The position numbers and the translations under genes were made by a program. This document shows positions 17,911 to 26,684 of a DNA stretch of 64,000 nt, in pieces (position 1 is the first letter of the stretch; the number at the start of each line of letters is the position of its first letter). Under the pieces are notes generated by a model, which saw only the letters and a list, made by a program, of their open reading frames with translations, was not told where the DNA came from and did not search any database. The stretch is from Casimicrobium huifangae (lineage in GTDB: Bacteria; Pseudomonadota; Gammaproteobacteria; Burkholderiales; Casimicrobiaceae). The stretch is taken from positions 585,847-649,846 of the forward strand of contig NZ_CP041352.1 of the NCBI RefSeq assembly GCF_009746125.1, read 5' to 3'.

Positions 17911-18423
17911 TCAAAGCTGGACGAGGTGGTGAGACGCCGCACCCCGCACGGCATCCAGCGGAATGTTCTGGTCAAACGTCATCAGCGTGCCGCCGTGCTT
18001 CACTGCCAGTGCAAGCAGGTAAAGGTCGGTGATTTGCTGGTGTCCGTGCACGCGGTTGAAATCGACTACCTCATCATCCCGCAGCGAAACGTCGTCCGCC
18101 CAGAATTCGTGATCGAGTGACTTGCACGCGTGCTTGAGCTGCTCGCGCACGCGTTGCAACCCGAGCGCGCCGCGGCGCCCGTAGCTTGGCAGATTGAGCA
18201 CGCGAATCACGCCGTTCTCAACCAGCGGACAGGTTGCGATGCGGATGCCGGGTATTTCGATGAAGGCGTTGGCTCGGGCTGAAGCGACGTGCGCATCGTC
18301 AAACAGCGCTACCCAGACATTCACGTCAAGCAGGCAGCGCGACGGCTGCAAGTAGCGGGCGTCCGGTTCCCGTGCCTCAGTGCGTACCGCGTTGGTGGGA
18401 CGCACTGTCGTCCGGTTGGCCAC
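17911..18423 (-). CDS. vapC: PIN-domain toxin (VapC-like)
   Basis: A 170-residue PIN-domain ribonuclease, the toxin of a type II toxin-antitoxin pair. The metal-binding acidic residues are visible: CLLDVNVWVALFD near residue 30 (first Asp), CPLVENGVIRVL (Glu) and ITDLYLLALAVKHGGTLMTFD (last two Asp). The first 28 residues (basic, Pro/Arg) precede the PIN fold; the annotated GTG start at 18423 lies one base after the antitoxin stop codon, which supports coupling but leaves a long N-terminus. The target RNA cannot be predicted. Confidence 0.87.
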   Translation of the reverse strand: MANRTTVRPTNAVRTEAREPDARYLQPSRCLLDVNVWVALFDDAHVASARANAFIEIPGIRIATCPLVENGVIRVLNLPSYGRRGALGLQRVREQLKHACKSLDHEFWADDVSLRDDEVVDFNRVHGHQQITDLYLLALAVKHGGTLMTFDQNIPLDAVRGAASHHLVQL

Positions 18424-18424
18424 G

Positions 18425-18664
18425 TCAGATACCTTCGCGCTCCATCAATTCGCGTACATGCTCAACCGTGATGACTTCGTCGCGAGCGGGCAACAATGCG
18501 AAGCGACCGCGCAGCGGGGGCGTTGCCGACGGGGCCGACGCGCGGGCCTGAGCGCCCGCCCGTACGAGGATGGAAACGGCGTCACCCAACGACAACTTCT
18601 CGCGATCAGCCAGATGGCGGGCGACGTGGAATGCGTCTTCGGCTAAGTTAAGGGTGGTTCGCAT
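18425..18664 (-). CDS. vapB: antitoxin of a VapBC-type pair
   Basis: A 79-residue antitoxin. The N-terminal MRTTLNLAEDAFHVARHLADR is a ribbon-helix-helix DNA-binding pattern, and the C-terminal part (LLPARDEVITVEHVRELMERE) would wrap the toxin. The start at 18664 was chosen because RHH antitoxins typically begin MRTTLN; two more ATGs lie 9 and 12 bases upstream and no Shine-Dalgarno sequence precedes any of them, so the transcript may be nearly leaderless. The toxin follows directly. Confidence 0.82.
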   Translation of the reverse strand: MRTTLNLAEDAFHVARHLADREKLSLGDAVSILVRAGAQARASAPSATPPLRGRFALLPARDEVITVEHVRELMEREGI

Positions 18665-18677
18665 ATAAAGCATCATA

Positions 18678-18692
18678 TCATCATATTGATGA
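18678..18692. promoter_or_regulatory. candidate VapBC operator (inverted repeat)
   Basis: TCATCATATTGATGA is a perfect 6-base inverted repeat with a 3-base spacer, 13 bases upstream of the antitoxin start. Overlapping TATGAT-like -10 boxes on the minus strand lie at the same spot. RHH antitoxins bind such palindromes to repress their own promoter, so autoregulation is the natural reading, though untested. Confidence 0.55.
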
Positions 18693-18725
18693 CGCTAGGC
18701 GTGTCTCCCAGATGTCCTGTAAGAC

Positions 18726-18830
18726 CTAGGGCGGGACGCTAGCGGTCCCGCCGTATGCTGTGTCGTGCGGTCATAGTCGGATGGCGCTGTGCTGCTGCGT
18801 TCGGCGGAACCGCTAGCGTTCCGCCCTACG
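18726..18830. repeat. paired GCTAGC-loop hairpins (BIME-like)
   Basis: Two perfect 8-bp hairpins lie about 50 bases apart in opposite orientation. The first is GGCGGGAC/GTCCCGCC (18730-18737 and 18745-18752) with loop GCTAGCG. The second is GGCGGAAC/GTTCCGCC (18803-18810 and 18818-18825) with loop CGCTAGC. The reverse complement of the second matches the first closely, including a flanking GTAGG or CTAGG. The stems differ by compensating changes, as in REP elements. Confidence 0.65.
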
Positions 18831-19056
18831 GCGTTACAGGGCGGTGGCCCCGATGTTGGAGCAACGGTTGATTCGCGGGCGAACCCGGCCCCGCAAGTGC
18901 GCGGTATCGGCGAGCCTACGGAGTCTGTGACCTAAAATCACAACAAATGCACCTGTAGCCACGCCCACCTGCTTCGTCATCCCGGTTTCCGGATGAAGTA
19001 GTGTTGCGCGTGGCTTTTTCCGTTTTTGCCCGGCGTTTCGCCGACTAAGTTGCGTC
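18831..19056. other. prfA upstream region
   Basis: Non-coding stretch before prfA. It holds a TAAAAT hexamer at 18933-18938 that could be a -10 box without a good -35 partner. A hairpin of TCATCC with GGATGA (18977-18996, imperfect) sits in the probable leader. No gene is seen; hemA, often next to prfA, is not here. Confidence 0.35.
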
Positions 19057-20136
19057 ATGAAAGACACTTTCCGCGTCAAACTTGAACAGCTCGACCGCCG
19101 TCTGGTTGAGGTGGAGAGCCTGCTTTCCGATCCGGCGGTAGTCAACGACATGAACCGCTTTCGCGCGCTGTCAAAAGAGCGCAGCGATCTGGAGCCGGTC
19201 GCCGCCCTGTTCAAGGAGTTCACGTCGCGCGAGGGCGATCTCGCCGCCGCGCAGGAGATGCTGTCCGATCCTGATATGAAGGAGATGGCGCAGGAGGAGA
19301 TTGAGACCGCGAAGGCCGACATTGATCGCCTCGACAAGGAGCTCACCATTGCGCTGTTGCCGAAGGACCCGAACGACGAGCGCAACATCTTCCTCGAAAT
19401 CCGTGCCGGTACCGGCGGCGATGAGTCCGCACTGTTCGCGGGCGATCTGCTGCGTATGTACACGCGCTTTGCCGAGCGCCAGCGCTGGCAGGTGGAGATC
19501 GTGTCAGCCAACGAGAGCGAACTCGGCGGCTACCGCGAAGTGATCGCGCGCATTGTGGGCCAGGGCGCGTATTCGCGCATGAAGTTTGAGTCCGGCACCC
19601 ATCGCGTGCAGCGCGTGCCGGAGACCGAGGCGCAGGGTCGCATTCACACCAGCGCCTGCACCGTGGCAATTCTGCCCGAGGCCGATCCGGTGAAGGACAT
19701 CACGATCAATCCGTCCGACCTGCGCATCGACACCTTTCGCGCGTCCGGCGCTGGCGGGCAGCACATTAACAAGACCGATTCGGCGGTGCGCATCGTGCAC
19801 ATCCCGACCGGCGTGGTGGTGGAGTGCCAGGACGGCCGCTCGCAGCACCAGAACAAGGCGCGTGCGATGGAAGTGCTCGCCTCACGCCTGCTCGAGCGCG
19901 AGCGTGAAGCGGCGCATGCCAAGGAGGCTGGGTTGCGCAAGTCGCTCGTCGGCTCGGGTGACCGCAGCGAGCGCATCCGCACCTACAACTACCCGCAGGG
20001 GCGGATGACCGATCATCGCATCAACCTGACGCTCTACAAGCTCGACATGATCATGGACGGCGACATCGGCGACATGGTGGACGCGCTACGGTCGGAGTAT
20101 CAGGCTGAACAAATGGCTTCGATGGAGAGCGCCTGA
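19057..20136 (+). CDS. prfA: peptide chain release factor 1
   Basis: Release factor RF1, 359 residues, which reads UAA and UAG stop codons and triggers peptidyl-tRNA hydrolysis on the ribosome. The GGQ motif is in [16 protein letters not shown] near residue 231, and the start [12 protein letters not shown] and [20 protein letters not shown] are typical. The length is normal. It is followed by pyrF, then prmC (which methylates the GGQ glutamine), so the usual prfA-prmC pair is split. Confidence 0.97.
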   Translation: MKDTFRVKLEQLDRRLVEVESLLSDPAVVNDMNRFRALSKERSDLEPVAALFKEFTSREGDLAAAQEMLSDPDMKEMAQEEIETAKADIDRLDKELTIALLPKDPNDERNIFLEIRAGTGGDESALFAGDLLRMYTRFAERQRWQVEIVSANESELGGYREVIARIVGQGAYSRMKFESGTHRVQRVPETEAQGRIHTSACTVAILPEADPVKDITINPSDLRIDTFRASGAGGQHINKTDSAVRIVHIPTGVVVECQDGRSQHQNKARAMEVLASRLLEREREAAHAKEAGLRKSLVGSGDRSERIRTYNYPQGRMTDHRINLTLYKLDMIMDGDIGDMVDALRSEYQAEQMASMESA

Positions 20137-20140
20137 CGGC

Positions 20141-20315
20141 GCAGGACGAAGGACGAATGACGACGCTCCCGGCGGTCGCTAGGACGCAAAGCTCGGCCAC
20201 CTTTTTTTGAGAAGAGGGATAGAAGTGATCGCGATTGGCACATGCAGAACCTTTAACTACGCAGAGACACGCAAGCCACGCTTTGCGTCATTCGTCATTC
20301 GTCACTCGTCCTCGG
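20141..20315. repeat. long inverted repeat of GACGAATGAC-like units, copy A
   Basis: The left arm (20141-20166) carries AGGACGAAGGACGAATGACG; the right arm (20285-20313) carries the complementary GTCATTCGTCATTCGTCACT. A nested 9-bp pair ACGCAAAGC (20184-20192) with GCTTTGCGT (20280-20288) extends the stem. The region ends 10 bases before the pyrF ATG. A second example with the same units is at 23955-24044. Confidence 0.6.
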
Positions 20316-20325
20316 TGGAACCGCA

Positions 20326-21135
20326 ATGACGTTCCAACAAAAACTTGACGCCGCCTGGAAAAAATCCCGCTCGCTGGTCTGTGTGGGGCTGGACCCGGAG
20401 AAGAAGCGCCTGCCCGAGCGCCTGTTCAATCGGCCCGACGCCATCTTTGCGTTCAACAAGGCCATCATTGATGCCACGCACGACATCGTCTGCGCCTACA
20501 AGCCGCAGTTCGCGCACTACGCGGCGGTGGCGGCGGAGGATCAGCTCGCCGCCACGATTGACTACATCCACGACCGCTATCCCGGCATCCCGGTGATTCT
20601 GGATGCCAAGCGCGGCGACGTTGGCAGCACGGCGGAGTTCTACGCCATCGAGGCCTTCGAGCGCTACGGCGCCGACGCGGTGACGGTGAACCCGTATCTC
20701 GGTGGTGACTCCATCGCGCCGTTCACCAAGTACGCCGATCGCGGCACCATCCTGCTGTGCCGCACGTCGAACGCTGGCGGCGCTGATTTGCAGGAACAGA
20801 TGCTCGACGGCGAACCGCTCTACCTGCGCGTCGCCAAGCTCGCCGCCACGCAGTGGAATGCGAACAAAAACATCAACCTCGTGGTCGGTGCGACCGTGCC
20901 GCAGGTGATTGCTGATGTGCGCAAGGCCGTGGGCGACATGCCGCTCTTGGTGCCAGGCGTTGGCGCGCAGGGCGGCGACATGAAGGCCACCGTCGCCGTG
21001 GGTCGCGACAGCAAAGGCACCGGCCTCGTCATCAACGCGTCACGTTCGGTGATCTACGCGTCCGGTGGCGACGACTTTGCCCATGCCGCGCGCGGTGCGG
21101 TGGAGCAGATGCTGGAAGATGGTGCGGTGATTTGA
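20326..21135 (+). CDS. pyrF: orotidine-5'-phosphate decarboxylase
   Basis: OMP decarboxylase of the longer type 2 form (269 residues), which makes UMP in the last step of de novo pyrimidine synthesis. The signature PVILDAKRGDVGSTAEFYA near residue 86 holds the catalytic Asp-Lys-Asp residues, and VTVNPYLGGDSIAPF and PLLVPGVGAQGGD are characteristic. The start ATG follows the inverted repeat, leaving only 10 bases, and no good ribosome-binding site is seen. Confidence 0.95.
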   Translation: MTFQQKLDAAWKKSRSLVCVGLDPEKKRLPERLFNRPDAIFAFNKAIIDATHDIVCAYKPQFAHYAAVAAEDQLAATIDYIHDRYPGIPVILDAKRGDVGSTAEFYAIEAFERYGADAVTVNPYLGGDSIAPFTKYADRGTILLCRTSNAGGADLQEQMLDGEPLYLRVAKLAATQWNANKNINLVVGATVPQVIADVRKAVGDMPLLVPGVGAQGGDMKATVAVGRDSKGTGLVINASRSVIYASGGDDFAHAARGAVEQMLEDGAVI

Positions 21136-21284
21136 CGAACCGGCTCGATGAGATTTCCGTTCGTGGTGAGCCCGTCGAACCATGAACGCACGGCGCATGA
21201 CGTACAAGTCATGCGTAGCGCAGGATCAATTGCGCAAGAGACTTGGGCACCAGAAAAAATCGATGGTAGAGCAAAAGTGTCTAT

Positions 21285-21402
21285 CAACTCGACAGCAGAA
21301 AGCCCATCCAGACTCGGCTTTGTGCGTGAAATGATAAAAAGTCGACATTTGCTATTTTATTGCGACGAGCCCAATACTAATGCGGTTTACGATAAAAAGC
21401 TG
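21285..21402. repeat. TCGA-centred palindromic intergenic repeat, copy 2
   Basis: Centred on GTCGAC at 21341-21346, ending AAAAAGCTG at 21394-21402. The reverse complement of its right arm closely matches the left arm of copy 3 (shared CAGCTTTTTATCG, CCGCATT, TGGGC, AAATAGCAAAT). Its own left arm has drifted. It ends 17 bases before the prmC start. Confidence 0.75.
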
Positions 21403-21419
21403 TTGCCTCACTAGACATC

Positions 21420-22253
21420 GTGCCAACCATCCGCGACGCCCTGCCAGATAACCGCCTGCCGCGCCTCGAAACGCGGATGCTGCTCGCGCACGCGCTCGGT
21501 CACGCGCGACCGGCGAACGCGCACGCCTGGCTGGTTGCTCGCGACACCGAAACGCTGCCCGCAGACGCGACCATGCACTTCAACGCGCTCATCGAACGGC
21601 GAATTGCCGGCGAGCCTATCGCCTACCTGATCGGCCACCGCGAGTTCTACGGTCGTGATTTCGCCTGCTCGCCCGCCGCGCTGATCCCACGGCCGGAGAC
21701 GGAGCTGCTCATTGATCTGGCGCTCGCCGAACTGCCCGCCGATTTCAGCGGCCACATTCTCGATGTCGGCACTGGTACCGGCTGCATCGCCATCACGCTG
21801 GCGCTGGAGCGACCGCAAGCGCACGTCACCGCGCTTGACGTGTCGCCCGACGCCCTCGCACTGGCGCGTGCCAACGCCGCTGCGCTTGGGGCCGGCAACG
21901 TCCGCTGCGTCGAAAGCAACTGGTTCGCCGAACTCGATGCCAGCGCGCAATTCGACCTCATCGTCAGCAATCCGCCTTACATCGTGCCGGGCGACGCCCA
22001 TCTCACCCAGGGCGATCTGCGCTTCGAGCCCACCGTTGCCCTCGCCGACGCGGTGGACGGCCTCGAAAGCTATCGCCAGCTCGCAATAGGCGCGCACCGG
22101 CATCTCGCGCCGGGCGGCTGGCTCATGGTTGAACATGGCTACGATCAGGGCGAGAGCGTTCCCAGTCTCTTGCGCACCGCCGCATTCGCCGACGTTGCGC
22201 TGCACTGTGATCTGGCCAAGTTGCCCCGGGTGACGACGGCGCGATACCCGTAG
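21420..22253 (+). CDS. prmC: release factor glutamine methyltransferase
   Basis: PrmC (HemK), 277 residues, methylates the glutamine of the GGQ motif in RF1 and RF2 using SAM. Motifs are IGHREFYGRDF, IPRPETELLIDLAL, the SAM loop ILDVGTGTGCIAI and the catalytic NPPY in LIVSNPPYIVPGD. The N-terminal helical domain (RLETRMLLAHALGH) binds the release factor. Start GTG at 21420. The C-terminal TAG overlaps a short REP-like inverted repeat. Confidence 0.95.
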   Translation: MPTIRDALPDNRLPRLETRMLLAHALGHARPANAHAWLVARDTETLPADATMHFNALIERRIAGEPIAYLIGHREFYGRDFACSPAALIPRPETELLIDLALAELPADFSGHILDVGTGTGCIAITLALERPQAHVTALDVSPDALALARANAAALGAGNVRCVESNWFAELDASAQFDLIVSNPPYIVPGDAHLTQGDLRFEPTVALADAVDGLESYRQLAIGAHRHLAPGGWLMVEHGYDQGESVPSLLRTAAFADVALHCDLAKLPRVTTARYP

Positions 22254-22312
22254 CGCGCAGCCATTCGGCGGACCCGCAAGCGTTCCGACCAGTGCGCCAA
22301 GGCGCGTGCTAC
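22250..22312. repeat. degenerate REP-like inverted repeat
   Basis: GTAGCGCGC at the prmC stop codon and GCGCGTGCTAC at 22302-22312 are outer arms, and an inner CGGCGGACCCGCAAGCGTTCCG resembles a decayed version of the hairpins at 18726-18830. The match is imperfect. Confidence 0.35.
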
Positions 22313-22319
22313 TTTGAAA

Positions 22320-23240
22320 CTATTGCGCAGGCGAACAGAACGCTATGTTCTCGTCAACGTAACCGTTAGCAGCGAGCATCGATATCGTGTCAACGTTCAT
22401 CTCATATCGATGCAGAAAGTCTGCCTGATTGAACAACCGGCGCACTGGCGTCGAGCCTAACGGGCAAGCGCCGTTAGTCGCAGCGAGCACGTAAATTGGC
22501 CCCCACGACGGCGCCACCTGCTCAACGAAACCAACCCGCAGCAGCGCATCTCGTTCTGCGACTGACGTCGTATAGAAAAACCGCGACGGACTTGCGTATT
22601 TCAAACTGTACAGACGCTGTGCTGCGGATGGCACAGGGGAGCGCAATGCGGACCATCCGTAAAAGGAGGGATTGGACTCAGCGCCGCTGGAAGGCAAAAG
22701 GGACCCGGAGCCGGACAGATTCTGCGCATCGACCGTTGATAGATAAAACGGCGCTCCATTCGGTCCGTTGATCGTCATGACCTTTACTGGCGTGTTTGAA
22801 CTGGTCGGTACAGAGAGGGTTGCTTCGCCCGATTCGGCAACAGCGGACCGATATACAAGTACTGCTGCCCAGATGGTTTGCGTTATCCCGACTTGCAAAG
22901 TTGTCATCCCCGGCGGAAGCCCCAGGACGCGAACTCGGGAGGATGATCGCGGAGTGCAGACAACCGGGTCCGTGACGTCCAGATGCGACAGAACAATCGT
23001 TACCGTCTTGCTTCCAGCAAGCGACGATTCGGTAGTAGCTTGTGCAACGATTGGACTGGCTCGCGCGATGCAGTATTCCCGCGAATACTGAACAACAACG
23101 TCAAATGGTTGATACGCAACGAGTTGCGCGGGTTCAGTGGTGACTGTCAATGCGCTTGCTCCACTCGTGGCGAGCAGCGCTGCAAGGGCCGTCAGAGCTC
23201 GACTTGAGGTGCAAATGCGCATAAAGAAATTCTGGTTCAT
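22320..23240 (-). CDS. exported protein with DUF5648-like C-terminus
   Basis: A 306-residue protein with a signal peptide (hydrophobic RALTALAALLATSGASA, cleaved near residue 30). Residues about 30-150 are beta-rich and contain cysteines (YCIARAS, VVCTPR). The last 120 residues (RLYSLKYASPSRFFYTTS, GACPLGSTPVRRLFNQADF, HRYE, ENIAFCSP) resemble the DUF5648 repeat, as in the protease at 2112-4127. No enzyme motif is seen. Its composition is less GC-rich than its neighbours, which could point to a recently acquired or loosely constrained gene. Confidence 0.7.
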   Translation of the reverse strand: MNQNFFMRICTSSRALTALAALLATSGASALTVTTEPAQLVAYQPFDVVVQYSREYCIARASPIVAQATTESSLAGSKTVTIVLSHLDVTDPVVCTPRSSSRVRVLGLPPGMTTLQVGITQTIWAAVLVYRSAVAESGEATLSVPTSSNTPVKVMTINGPNGAPFYLSTVDAQNLSGSGSLLPSSGAESNPSFYGWSALRSPVPSAAQRLYSLKYASPSRFFYTTSVAERDALLRVGFVEQVAPSWGPIYVLAATNGACPLGSTPVRRLFNQADFLHRYEMNVDTISMLAANGYVDENIAFCSPAQ

Positions 23241-23367
23241 CAGACGTTCACTTTACAACAAGGTCAGTCGATAAGCGTTGGGCAAGTACAACCATCCAGA
23301 TGGGGGCGCCACAGAAGCATTGTCTTTACTACTCCAGGTTGCAACGCGACCAAAGAGCTAACCGCAT

Positions 23368-23946
23368 TCACCGAATTGCTTCGACACAGAAATTGGCTAC
23401 CGTTACAACGTACGCCGCAAACTCACCAATCGCATGATCGCTCCCCTCAATGATGTGCTGCCGAGCCCCGGGGTAGTGGTCACGCATCTGGCGCCAGTCG
23501 AGCACTTCGTCGCCGGTGGCGGCTAGCAGGAAGTAGCGTTCCGGTTGCGTGATGTGTTCGATGCGCAGATCGAGCAGTTCTTGCAGGTGTTCGGCGCGCC
23601 ATTCGAAGGGTTCGCTGGAGTGGTACATCGTGTGCTCACCCACGTAACCCGCGAGGTCGTCGGCGGGCAGCACGGCGGGGTTCAACAGCGCGGCGCGGCA
23701 GCCGTAGCGCTCGGCGAGCCAGGTGGCGTAGTAGCCGCCGAGTGAGGAGCCAATCAGCGCCCAGTCGCGCGCCGCATCGCCTCGATCCTCGATGAACTCA
23801 CACGCCAGCGCCATCGCAGCCGCCGGGCTCGCGGGCAACTGCGGGCACACAAAGCGGTGGGACGTGGCTGCAAAGTGTGCCGCCATCAGCCGCGCCTTCA
23901 TCGATTGCGGGCTGGAGCGGAAGCCGTGCAGGTAGAGGATGTTCAT
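23368..23946 (-). CDS. YqiA/YcfP-family alpha/beta-hydrolase esterase
   Basis: A 192-residue UPF0227-type hydrolase. It starts MNILYLHGFRSSPQS, has the nucleophile elbow LIGSSLGGYYATWLAE near residue 65, the acid in LLAATGDEVLDW and the histidine in EGSDHAIGEF. The substrate of the family is not settled; esterase activity is known. The ATG at 23946 fits the family start. It is divergent from ychF across an inverted repeat. Confidence 0.88.
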   Translation of the reverse strand: MNILYLHGFRSSPQSMKARLMAAHFAATSHRFVCPQLPASPAAAMALACEFIEDRGDAARDWALIGSSLGGYYATWLAERYGCRAALLNPAVLPADDLAGYVGEHTMYHSSEPFEWRAEHLQELLDLRIEHITQPERYFLLAATGDEVLDWRQMRDHYPGARQHIIEGSDHAIGEFAAYVVTVANFCVEAIR

Positions 23947-23954
23947 TTGCTGCG

Positions 23955-24044
23955 CAGGACGAATGACCAATGACGAAGGACGAAAAAGTGATGACCGGGA
24001 GCGTAACGCGTTTTCGTCACTCGTCCTTCGTCATTCGTCCTTGC
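23955..24044. repeat. long inverted repeat of GACGAATGAC-like units, copy B
   Basis: The left arm AGGACGAATGACCAATGACG, then AAGGACGA (23956-23983), is complementary to the right arm TCGTCACTCGTCCTTCGTCA, then TTCGTCCTT (24015-24043). The central loop is GC-rich (AACGCGTT). It uses the same units as copy A at 20141-20315 and lies between the esterase gene and ychF. Confidence 0.65.
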
Positions 24045-24099
24045 AGCGCGGCCCAACTCCTACAATTATCGAAACAACTCAACAAAGCGCCTTAATATC

Positions 24100-25197
24100 A
24101 TGGCTGTCCAATGCGGCATCGTCGGGCTTCCGAACGTCGGCAAGTCCACTCTTTTCAACGCGCTGACCAAGGCGGGCATCGCTGCGGAGAACTATCCCTT
24201 CTGCACCATCGAACCGAACAGCGGCATCGTGGAGGTGCCGGACCAGCGGCTCAATCAGCTGGCGGACATCGTGAAGCCGCAGAAGGTGGTGCCAGCCACG
24301 GTGGAGTTTGTGGACATCGCTGGTCTGGTGAAGGGCGCGTCGAAAGGTGAGGGCCTGGGCAACCAGTTCCTCGCCAACATCCGCACCTGCGACGCCACCG
24401 CCCATGTGGTGCGCTGCTTCGAGGACGATAACGTGGTGCACGTCGCGGGCAAGGTCTCGCCGATTGATGATATTGAGGTGATCAACACCGAGCTGGCACT
24501 GGCCGATCTGGCCACCGTGGAAAAGGCGATCCTCAAGTACAGCAAGCTCGCCCGCGCGGGCGGAGACAAGGAAGCGCAGCGCATGATGGGCGTGCTGGAG
24601 AAGTGCCAGAAGGTGCTCGATCAGGGCAAGGCGGTGCGCTCGATTGACTTCTACGCGGAAGAGAAAGCGGTGCTCAAGCAGCTCACGCTGATCACCGCGA
24701 AGCCAACGATGTATGTGGCCAACGTGGCGGACGCCAACGACCTTGCGCACAACAAGCACTATCAGGCCGTGGTTGCCTACGCCGCAACAGAAAAGGCGCC
24801 GGTCGTGGCCGTCTGCGCCAACATGGAAGCCGAAATCGGTGACATGGACGACGCCGACAAGATGGAGTTTTTGAAGGACCTCGGCCTTGAAGAGCCGGGC
24901 CTGAATCGCGTCATCCGTGCCGGTTACGACCTGCTTGGGCTACAGACTTACTTCACGGCTGGCGTGAAGGAAGTGCGTGCCTGGACCATCCACAAGGGCG
25001 ACACGGCGCCGCAGGCCGCAGGCGTGATCCACACCGATTTCGAGAAGGGCTTCATCCGCGCCCAGACCATCAGCTTCGCCGATTTCATCCAGTACAAGGG
25101 CGAACACGGCGCCAAGGAGGCGGGCAAGATGCGCGCCGAAGGCAAGGAATACGTGGTGCAGGATGGCGACGTGTTGAACTTCCTGTTTAACGTGTAG
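24100..25197 (+). CDS. ychF: redox-regulated ATPase/GTPase YchF
   Basis: YchF (OLA1) of 365 residues, an Obg-family P-loop nucleotidase that prefers ATP and binds ribosomes. Motifs: [14 protein letters not shown] (P-loop) at residues about 8-21, [20 protein letters not shown] (G3) and the C-terminal TGS domain with [15 protein letters not shown] and the ending [15 protein letters not shown]. Length and both termini match the family. Confidence 0.97.
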   Translation: MAVQCGIVGLPNVGKSTLFNALTKAGIAAENYPFCTIEPNSGIVEVPDQRLNQLADIVKPQKVVPATVEFVDIAGLVKGASKGEGLGNQFLANIRTCDATAHVVRCFEDDNVVHVAGKVSPIDDIEVINTELALADLATVEKAILKYSKLARAGGDKEAQRMMGVLEKCQKVLDQGKAVRSIDFYAEEKAVLKQLTLITAKPTMYVANVADANDLAHNKHYQAVVAYAATEKAPVVAVCANMEAEIGDMDDADKMEFLKDLGLEEPGLNRVIRAGYDLLGLQTYFTAGVKEVRAWTIHKGDTAPQAAGVIHTDFEKGFIRAQTISFADFIQYKGEHGAKEAGKMRAEGKEYVVQDGDVLNFLFNV

Positions 25198-25222
25198 CGG
25201 TAAGACCGCAAAAACAAAAAAA

Positions 25223-25245
25223 AGGACGCTCGCGCGTCCTCTTTT
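25223..25245. terminator. bidirectional intrinsic terminator
   Basis: AGGACGC and GCGTCCT form a 7-bp stem (25223-25229, 25234-25240) followed by CTTTTGTT, with an A-rich tract on the other side giving a T-run for the minus strand. It serves the convergent ychF and metK genes. Confidence 0.85.
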
Positions 25246-25265
25246 GTTGCCGAACGAATTGCGAG

Positions 25266-26447
25266 TTACTTCAGCCCAGCTGCTGAGCGAAGCGCTGCTG
25301 CCTTATCCGTCGCTTCCCAGGTGAACTCCGGCTCGTCGCGGCCGAAGTGGCCGTAGGCGGCAGTCTTTTCGTAGATCGGGCGCAGCAGGTTGAGCATCTG
25401 GATGATGCCCTTCGGCCGCAGGTCGAAATGCTCGTTGACCAGCGCGGCGATCTTTTCGTCGGAGATCACGCCGGTACCTTCGGTGTAGACCGTCACGTTC
25501 ATCGGCTTGGCGACGCCGATGGCGTAGGCCACCTGCACCTGGCACTGCTTGGCGAGGCCAGCGGCGACCACGTTTTTCGCAACATAGCGCGCGGCGTAGG
25601 CGGCCGAGCGGTCCACCTTGGACGGGTCCTTGCCGGAGAACGCGCCGCCACCGTGCGGGCAGGCGCCGCCGTAGGTGTCAACGATGATCTTGCGACCGGT
25701 GAGGCCGCAGTCACCTTGCGGACCGCCGATGACGAAGCGGCCGGTCGGGTTGACCAGATAGCGGGTGTTCTGCAGCCATTCCTTCGGCAGCACTGGCTTG
25801 ATGATTTCCTCGATCACCGCCTCGTAGAAGCTCGCCTTGAGTTTGGTCGGAGACTCGCTCTGGTCGGGGCTGTGCTGGGTGGAGAGCACCACGGTGTCGA
25901 TCGAATGCGGCTTGCCGTCCACGTAGCGCATGGTGACCTGCGACTTCGCGTCGGGCCGCAGGAATGGCAGGCGCCCGTCCTTGCGCAGCATTGCTTGCCG
26001 TTCGACGAGGCGGTGCGCGTAATAAATAGGCGCCGGCATGAACACCGGCGTTTCGTCGCAGGCGTAGCCGAACATCAGGCCCTGGTCGCCGGCGCCGGTG
26101 TTGAGGTGATCGTCACTCGCGTGATCGACGCCCTGCGCGATGTCGTTTGACTGCTTGTCGTAGGCCACCAGCACTGCGCAGCCCTTGTAGTCGATGCCGT
26201 ACTCGGTGTTGTCGTAGCCGATGCGCTTGATGGTGTCGCGCGCGACCTGGATGTAGTCCACATGCGCATTGGTGGTGATCTCGCCGGCGAGCACCACGAG
26301 GCCGGTGTTGGTGAGCGTTTCGGCAGCGACGCGCGAGCGCGGGTCCTGCTTGAAGATGGCGTCGAGGATGGCGTCCGAGATCTGGTCTGCCACCTTGTCC
26401 GGGTGACCTTCGGAGACCGATTCGGAGGTGAAGAGGTAGTCGCTCAT
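25266..26447 (-). CDS. metK: S-adenosylmethionine synthetase
   Basis: MetK, 393 residues, makes SAM from methionine and ATP. Seen are [19 protein letters not shown] at the start, [12 protein letters not shown] near residue 117, the P-loop-like [18 protein letters not shown] and the C-terminal [12 protein letters not shown] terminator-like hairpin lies in the leader just upstream of the start codon. It is divergent from the acyltransferase genes. Confidence 0.97.
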   Translation of the reverse strand: MSDYLFTSESVSEGHPDKVADQISDAILDAIFKQDPRSRVAAETLTNTGLVVLAGEITTNAHVDYIQVARDTIKRIGYDNTEYGIDYKGCAVLVAYDKQSNDIAQGVDHASDDHLNTGAGDQGLMFGYACDETPVFMPAPIYYAHRLVERQAMLRKDGRLPFLRPDAKSQVTMRYVDGKPHSIDTVVLSTQHSPDQSESPTKLKASFYEAVIEEIIKPVLPKEWLQNTRYLVNPTGRFVIGGPQGDCGLTGRKIIVDTYGGACPHGGGAFSGKDPSKVDRSAAYAARYVAKNVVAAGLAKQCQVQVAYAIGVAKPMNVTVYTEGTGVISDEKIAALVNEHFDLRPKGIIQMLNLLRPIYEKTAAYGHFGRDEPEFTWEATDKAAALRSAAGLK

Positions 26448-26464
26448 GAGTAAACCTTTGCCTG

Positions 26465-26502
26465 AAAAATCACACCGGTTCGACTGTGGCGAGCCGGTGA
26501 TT
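26465..26502 (-). promoter_or_regulatory. terminator-like hairpin in the metK leader
   Basis: On the minus strand, AATCACCGGCTCG pairs with CGAACCGGTGTGATT (one two-base bulge) and is followed by TTTTT, ending about 18 bases before the metK ATG. This is the shape of an intrinsic terminator inside a 5' leader and could be an attenuator. I do not recognise a known SAM or SAH riboswitch in the upstream leader. Confidence 0.5.
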
Positions 26503-26684
26503 CCTGCGGTTTCACGAGCGGCGACGCTTTAGCGGAACGGTCGCGCGGCGCCAAGGCCACCAGCGCCCGCCCCGCAAGTAGTCGAATAACTCAGCGGACG
26601 CCACCTAGAATTGTATTGCAGCTTGCAGGCGGGCGCCGACCGGACGGGGCCGTTCAGTGAGCCAACAACAAAGACCACAACGCC

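Noticed and set aside
26448-26684. Known SAM or SAH riboswitch in the metK leader
   Set aside because: I could not match the conserved cores of known classes; only a terminator-like hairpin is reported.
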